Source of the DNA: FW021-bin31 sp964647485 | GTDB lineage: Bacteria; Bacteroidota; Bacteroidia; Chitinophagales; Chitinophagaceae | Direction: 5' to 3' | Length of the DNA stretch: 64,000 nucleotides | NCBI GenBank assembly: GCA_964647485.1 | Contig: CAZYHV010000012.1 | Location: 43,353 to 107,352, forward strand | Part shown: positions 59,554 through 64,000 of the stretch, piece after piece | Layout of the letters: each line of letters opens with the position of its first letter | Position numbering within the stretch: position 1 is the first letter of the stretch | Translations under genes and position numbers: made by a program | The notes under the pieces: model-generated | What the model was told of the DNA's origin: nothing | Database searches by the model: none | What the model saw: the letters and a program-made list of their open reading frames with translations, nothing else

Positions 59554-62043
59554 ATGAGACATACCTATAAAATACATGGCATGAGTTGCGAAGGATGTCG
59601 CAGCCATGTAGAGAAGGCATTGGAGAAAGTGGACGGCGTAGCGAAAGTAAACGTAGATTTAGAAAAGGAAGAAGCGATAGTGGAAATGAAGAAACATGTT
59701 TCCTTGGAAAAACTTCGAGCTTCTTTGGAAGACAGTTCTTATCGAATTTCTATTCCGGGAGAAGAGGAATCGCCCAAAATATCAGCGACAAAAGGTGTTC
59801 AGGAAGATGGAAAGGGCGTTTTCTATTGTCCGATGCATTGTGAAGGCGATAAGACCTATGACCGGCCGGGAGATTGCCCTGTTTGTGGGATGGACCTGAT
59901 ACCGCAACCTGTAAAGAAGAAGACAACACAATATACCTGTCCCATGCATCCGGAAGTCATTCAGGACAAACCGGGCAGTTGCCCCAAATGTGGGATGGAT
60001 TTGGTTCCTGTTGCGGAAGAACCGGAAGAGAAAAATACAACCTATCAAAAATTACGATGGAAATTTAAAGTCGCTGTTGCTTTTACCCTTCCGATATTTA
60101 TAATCGCCATGTCGGGAATGCTTTCCCACAATCCACTCTATAAAGTCATGGATTTGAAATACTGGAATAGCGTGGAATTTATCTTATCAATTCCGGTGGT
60201 TTTTTATGCTGCCCGGATGTTTTTTGAACGGGCATGGAAGTCTGTCGTCACCCGGCATCTGAATATGTTTACTTTAATTGGAATAGGAGCCGGAGCGGCC
60301 TGGATCTTTAGTGTAGTTGCTTTGTTCTTTCCGGGGCTTATTCCGGATGAGTTTAAGGCAGGTGGGGGCGTTCATGTGTATTTTGAATCGGCCACTGTGA
60401 TTCTCACTTTGGTTTTACTGGGACAATTGCTGGAAGCCCGGGCACATGGAAAGACAAATGCTGCCATCAAAGCTTTATTGAAACTGGCGCCAAACCGGGC
60501 AACAAAAATTGTTGATGGGGAAATGGTCGTCGTGGCAGTGGAAGATATTCAAAAAGGAGACTTGATAAGCGTAAAGCCCGGAGAAAAAATCCCGGTGGAC
60601 GGGAAGATAAAAGAAGGAGAATCTCACATAGATGAATCTATGATTACCGGAGAGCCTATTCCGGTGAATAAAGGAGTGGGAGATGAGGTAAGATCCGGAA
60701 CAATAAACGGAAATAAGGCGTTTGTGTTGGTTGCAGAAAAAGTAGGCGATGATACGCTTCTGTCTCAAATCATTTCCATGGTAAATGATGCAAGCAGATC
60801 CCGGGCTCCTATTCAGAAATTGGCTGATAAAATATCCGCTTACTTCGTTCCTATCGTCGTGTTAATAGCTGTTGTAACCTATGTCCTTTGGTTCTTTTTG
60901 GGACCACAACAGGCTCCTGTTTATGCCTTGATAAATGCTATTGCTGTGCTTATTATTGCTTGTCCTTGTGCCTTAGGATTAGCTACGCCCATGTCTGTTA
61001 TGGTTGGAGTGGGCAAGGGAGCTCAATCCGGCGTATTGGTGAAGAATGCAGAAGCTTTGGAGCGTATGAATGAGGTGGATGTCGTAGTTGTCGATAAAAC
61101 GGGCACCCTCACAGAAGGAAAACCAACAGTAGATAAAATTGTTGGAGTTCAATCAACAGATCAGGAAAGGTATATATTAGAGAAAATGGTCGCTCTAAAT
61201 GTTGACAGTGAACATCCTCTGGGAGGAGCGATCAAGGAGTATGGAGAGAAAAAACAGATTAAAGTGCAGAAAGTACATCATTTTGAAGCGCTCTCCGGAA
61301 AAGGAGTTGTCGGAGAAATAGAGGAAAGGACTTGGGCGTTGGGAAATAAAAAGTTAGTGGTAGAACAAGAAGCAAATCTAACCCGGGAGGTTGAAAATCA
61401 AGTAGAGCATATGCAAAAGGAAGGGAAAACGGTTTCGTATCTTTTGAAAGAAAAAGAGGTTATTGGATATGTGGTTTTTTCTGATAAAATAAAAAAAGGA
61501 GCTAAGGAAGCCATAAAGAAATTACAACAGGAAGAAGTGGAAGTATGGATGTTTACCGGAGATAATAAACATGCAGCAGCTGCTGTCAGCCAAACGTTAG
61601 GATTAGATGGATTTGAAGCGGATATGTTGCCCGAAGATAAAATGCAAAGGGTGAAGAACTTCCAAAAACAAGGGAAAAAGGTTGCCATGGCCGGAGATGG
61701 AATCAATGACGCTCCTGCACTGTCTCTTGCTGACATAGGAATTGCAATGGGTACAGGAACGGATGTGGCCATTGAAAGCGCAGAAATTACCTTGATAGAA
61801 GGAGATTTGAAAGGACTCGTTAAAGCACGGATATTGAGTGAAAAGGTTATGAAGAACATTAAACAGAATCTTTGGTTTGCTTTGGGATACAATACTTTAG
61901 GAATACCTATTGCTGCAGGTGTTTTATATCCGGCCTTTGGTTTGCTGTTGTCCCCAATGATTGCAGCCTTAGCGATGAGCTTTAGCTCAGTTTCTGTGAT
62001 CACCAACTCCTTAAGGCTGAGAAAAACAAGGATTTTAGGTTGA
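59554..62043 (+). CDS. copA: P1B-type heavy-metal (copper) transporting ATPase
   Basis: 829 residues. An N-terminal HMA domain has GMSCEGC (Cys12, Cys15). Two short heavy-metal-binding YHS-like modules follow (YCPMHCEGDKTYDRPGDCPV at about 90 and YTCPMHPEVIQDKPGSCPKC at about 127), then the eight-helix ATPase core with SESHIDESMITGEP-type actuator, the transport motif CPC at 470-472, phosphorylated Asp514 (DKTGTLTEG), SEHPLGGAI and GDGINDAPAL. CPC with the HP motif indicates Cu(I) (or Ag) export from the cytoplasm. No copper-responsive regulator is adjacent; a short hairpin follows the stop (ATTTAGC/GCTAAAT, 62043-62069). Confidence 0.95.
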   Translation: MRHTYKIHGMSCEGCRSHVEKALEKVDGVAKVNVDLEKEEAIVEMKKHVSLEKLRASLEDSSYRISIPGEEESPKISATKGVQEDGKGVFYCPMHCEGDKTYDRPGDCPVCGMDLIPQPVKKKTTQYTCPMHPEVIQDKPGSCPKCGMDLVPVAEEPEEKNTTYQKLRWKFKVAVAFTLPIFIIAMSGMLSHNPLYKVMDLKYWNSVEFILSIPVVFYAARMFFERAWKSVVTRHLNMFTLIGIGAGAAWIFSVVALFFPGLIPDEFKAGGGVHVYFESATVILTLVLLGQLLEARAHGKTNAAIKALLKLAPNRATKIVDGEMVVVAVEDIQKGDLISVKPGEKIPVDGKIKEGESHIDESMITGEPIPVNKGVGDEVRSGTINGNKAFVLVAEKVGDDTLLSQIISMVNDASRSRAPIQKLADKISAYFVPIVVLIAVVTYVLWFFLGPQQAPVYALINAIAVLIIACPCALGLATPMSVMVGVGKGAQSGVLVKNAEALERMNEVDVVVVDKTGTLTEGKPTVDKIVGVQSTDQERYILEKMVALNVDSEHPLGGAIKEYGEKKQIKVQKVHHFEALSGKGVVGEIEERTWALGNKKLVVEQEANLTREVENQVEHMQKEGKTVSYLLKEKEVIGYVVFSDKIKKGAKEAIKKLQQEEVEVWMFTGDNKHAAAAVSQTLGLDGFEADMLPEDKMQRVKNFQKQGKKVAMAGDGINDAPALSLADIGIAMGTGTDVAIESAEITLIEGDLKGLVKARILSEKVMKNIKQNLWFALGYNTLGIPIAAGVLYPAFGLLLSPMIAALAMSFSSVSVITNSLRLRKTRILG

Positions 62044-62306
62044 TTTAGCGAGGGATACTAATGCTAAATAGGCTCTGCTTCATAATAAGTGTTCAGACCT
62101 TTTGTGAGGATAAAATATTATAGAGTTATAATTTATTTTGTTTGTCAAATAATTGCAAAAATATGAGCCACATCATTCATATAATCCCTCAACAAACTAG
62201 ATCAAAAAACGAATGAAGACTATTCTAACAAGTACTAGATGGATAGAAAATACTGCTATGCAACGTTTTTAGCATGAAATTTGTCTATTAAATATAAAAC
62301 GACATT

Positions 62307-63608
62307 ATGATGAAGATGAATACATGGTTTACAGGTGTTATTACGTCCTTATTTCTTTCTCTGATAATCATAACAGGATGTAACAAAGACCCTCTTCCAG
62401 ATGCGTCTCGGGATTCGGGACAGCCGATAGAGATACCGAAAAATGGTTTGAATGTAGTAGATGCACAAAATCAATACAGTTTTAAATTATTTAAAGATAA
62501 TTTGAAGTCTTTTTCTGGTGCGTCCAACATATTGGTTTCTCCACTCAGCATATATCTTGATTTAAGTATGGTGTATAATGGAGCAGAAGGTAGTACCCAA
62601 TCCGGAATGGCAAAAGCTCTGCAATTAAAAGATACCACTAGAACTATCCTTAACAAGACCAATAAATCACTCATTACTGGTTTGCCACAAGTGGATCCAA
62701 AAGTAAAAATAAATATTGCCAATTCTATTTGGTATCGGAAACAAGGCGCTCAGCCTCTAGCTCCTTTTTTGAAAACAATATCATCAGATTATCAGGCTCA
62801 GGTTACCGGTGCTGACTTCGGCAACCAGGAAACGGTAGGACTTATTAATAACTGGGTAGCGTCCAATACTCAACAGAAAATTAAAAGTATCATTGATAAG
62901 ATTAATCCGGATGATATGATGTATCTTATTAATGCCGTTTATTTTAATGGGAAGTGGAAATATGAATTTGATCCCGATAAAACAAAAAAACGGACCTTCT
63001 ATACTGCAAGTGGGGAAGGTGTAAAAACGGATTTTATGACTCAAGAGGGTACTTTTAAATACATGAAAAATGAGGGGCTTTCAGTTATAGAGTTACCTTA
63101 TGGCAATGGCAGTTTTAACATGTATCTATTTCTCCCAGGTACTAAAAAAACGATTTCGAGAGATTTTGTTTCTTCTTTAAATAATGAAAAATTTGAAAGG
63201 TTTATCGGCAAACTTGATTCCGGTACAGTCAAACTGCGATTGCCTAAATGGAAATATCATTATGATATCCCAAATCTAAAACCGGTCTTGAGTAGGATGG
63301 GAATGAGCGTTGCTTTCCAACCCGGTCAGGCAAATTTTTCAGATATGTACCCTTCTGAAGCCAACGCTTATATTTCAAAGGTAGTTCACAAAACCTATAT
63401 AAAAGTGGATGAAGAAGGAACAGAAGCGGCTGCGGTAACCTCTACCGGCATGACCACTACAAGCACAACTACCGGCCCTGATCCTATACCGGTCATTGAT
63501 GTCAATCATCCGTTCTTGTATGTTATTACTGAAAAACAAACAGGGGCGGTGTTATTTCTCGGGATCGTTAATAATCCGGAAGAACATTCGAATAAATCGG
63601 CTGATTGA
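62307..63608 (+). CDS. Serpin-family protease inhibitor, lipoprotein
   Basis: 433 residues. Lipoprotein signal (LFLSLIIITGCNKDPLPDAS; Cys about residue 25). The serpin fold is complete: NILVSPLSIYLDLSMVYNGA, NAVYFNGKWKYEFDPDKTKK, VIELPYGNGSFNMYLFLPG, KLRLPKWKYHYDIP, then the hinge EEGTEAAAVTSTG (from residue 369) and DVNHPFLYVITEKQTGAVLF. An alanine-rich hinge of this kind is typical of inhibitory serpins. Counting from Gly371 as P15 puts P1 at Thr385, inside a Thr/Ser/Gly-rich loop about six residues longer than in alpha-1-antitrypsin. It probably protects the cell surface against an outside serine protease. Confidence 0.92.
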   Translation: MMKMNTWFTGVITSLFLSLIIITGCNKDPLPDASRDSGQPIEIPKNGLNVVDAQNQYSFKLFKDNLKSFSGASNILVSPLSIYLDLSMVYNGAEGSTQSGMAKALQLKDTTRTILNKTNKSLITGLPQVDPKVKINIANSIWYRKQGAQPLAPFLKTISSDYQAQVTGADFGNQETVGLINNWVASNTQQKIKSIIDKINPDDMMYLINAVYFNGKWKYEFDPDKTKKRTFYTASGEGVKTDFMTQEGTFKYMKNEGLSVIELPYGNGSFNMYLFLPGTKKTISRDFVSSLNNEKFERFIGKLDSGTVKLRLPKWKYHYDIPNLKPVLSRMGMSVAFQPGQANFSDMYPSEANAYISKVVHKTYIKVDEEGTEAAAVTSTGMTTTSTTTGPDPIPVIDVNHPFLYVITEKQTGAVLFLGIVNNPEEHSNKSAD

Positions 63609-63704
63609 TTCTTTTTCGGGAAAAGTGAGATATAAGAGAAGGCTCTTGAGGCATTATTATTGGCGTGCCTTAGCTTTGATAAATATTTCTTTCTACTATT
63701 TTAG

Positions 63705-63779
63705 AAAATATGGCTAAGGGAAAAGCAACATGACTTTTTGTCGAAACAAGCACAAGACTTAAACCTTGGTTACGAATGA
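63705..63779 (+). pseudogene. C-terminal remnant of an excisionase-type antitoxin
   Basis: Between TAG 63702-63704 and TGA 63777-63779 the frame reads KIWLREKQHDFLSKQAQDLN followed by LGYE. This matches my expectation for the C-terminal end of the helix-turn-helix antitoxins that precede this type of PIN toxin, and its stop overlaps the toxin ATG in the usual coupled way (GAATGATG). The DNA-binding N-terminal part is absent: a stop codon lies just upstream and the preceding 90 bases do not continue it. It is therefore a 5'-truncated gene. Confidence 0.5.
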
Positions 63780-64000
63780 TGTATTCGTCGAAGTTTACGG
63801 TTGTATTAGATGCCTGTGTTTTATATCCTGCTCCCAGAAGAGATATTCTTCTTTCATTGGCGGCTGAAGGATTATTCAAGCCTAAATGGACAAACTTAAT
63901 ACAGGAAGAATGGGTTAGGAATTTACTAAAGAAAACGGAGAGGTGGTATCAACGGAGGTTATTTTTGTGCATTAAAAATTATGATATACGGCTACATCAG
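63776..64000 (+). CDS. PIN-domain protein (probable toxin RNase), cut by window end
   Basis: 75 codons open to the window edge, starting ATG 63776 (or 63779). The start KFTVVLDACVLYPAPRRDIL and LLSLAAEGLFKPKWTNLIQE with EEWVRNLL fits the PIN-domain toxins that lie behind excisionase-type antitoxins; the first catalytic Asp (VVLDAC) is present. After LLKK the sequence (TERWYQRRLFLCIKNYDIRL) no longer looks like the expected family continuation, so a frameshift or rearrangement cannot be excluded. The rest is outside the window. Confidence 0.6.
   Translation, partial: MMYSSKFTVVLDACVLYPAPRRDILLSLAAEGLFKPKWTNLIQEEWVRNLLKKTERWYQRRLFLCIKNYDIRLHQ

Noticed and set aside
1..64000. CRISPR arrays, complete insertion sequences, prophage, rRNA or tRNA genes
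   Set aside because: No regularly spaced direct repeats with unique spacers, no transposase, integrase or phage structural gene, and no rRNA or foldable tRNA was found while reading both strands.

Overview
The window looks like a chromosomal stretch of a Bacteroidota bacterium, probably of the Sphingobacteriia/Chitinophagia branch. The evidence is two SusC/SusD pairs, a FecR-type anti-sigma factor, the gliding/type IX secretion cluster gldKLMN, a type III glutamine synthetase, Bacteroidota-only families (DUF3823, DUF4271, DUF4397, DUF4783), and many promoters with the -7 element TAnnTTTG and short leaders. I cannot name the genus from sequence alone. Coding density is high. I see no rRNA, tRNA, CRISPR array or intact insertion sequence.

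1-21.8 kb is a polysaccharide utilisation locus (PUL). It holds the 3' end of a GH2 glycosidase, an orphan HigA-type regulator, a GH95 fucosidase, an ECF sigma factor with its FecR anti-sigma partner, a SusC carrying an STN signalling domain, SusD, a DUF3823 lipoprotein, three formylglycine-type sulfatases, a second GH2 enzyme, a 5'-truncated GH5 endoglycoceramidase-like gene and a type I phosphodiesterase. A strong terminator at 21743-21785 closes it. The enzyme set points to a sulfated glycan with fucose (or L-galactose) and beta-galactose or beta-glucuronate. The sigma/anti-sigma/STN trio would sense uptake and switch the locus on. A second SusC/SusD pair (22.0-26.8 kb) has no enzymes beside it.

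26.8-34.6 kb holds uvrB, a small unknown basic protein, a DUF4397 lipoprotein, and an operon of gpsA with a HAD-GT20 fusion that I read as glucosylglycerol-phosphate synthase/phosphatase (compatible solute synthesis). A DUF4783 protein and a frameshifted small secreted coiled-coil gene follow. 34.7-43 kb has a polysaccharide flippase, a DUF4271 membrane protein, a HemD-like protein and gldKLMN, the motor and ring of the type IX secretion system.

43-51.3 kb is housekeeping: gluconate kinase-like FGGY enzyme, LpxL-type acyltransferase, tag, nadC, a Pif1-type helicase, an Nfu iron-sulfur carrier, methylglyoxal synthase and a GNAT acetyltransferase. It is interrupted at 49.43-49.53 kb by a GC-richer structured element. 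51.3-56.9 kb has glpR/glpD, a GH36 alpha-galactosidase and a SIMPL protein. 57-63.6 kb has type III glutamine synthetase preceded by a tiny upstream ORF, a copper-type P1B ATPase and a lipoprotein serpin. The last 300 bases contain the start of a PIN-domain toxin preceded by only the tail of its antitoxin.

The most interesting points are the recombination scar ahead of the GH5 gene, the gpsA-ggpPS operon, the structured element at 49.4 kb, the uORF abutting glnN, the frameshifted secreted gene, and the PIN toxin with a truncated antitoxin.
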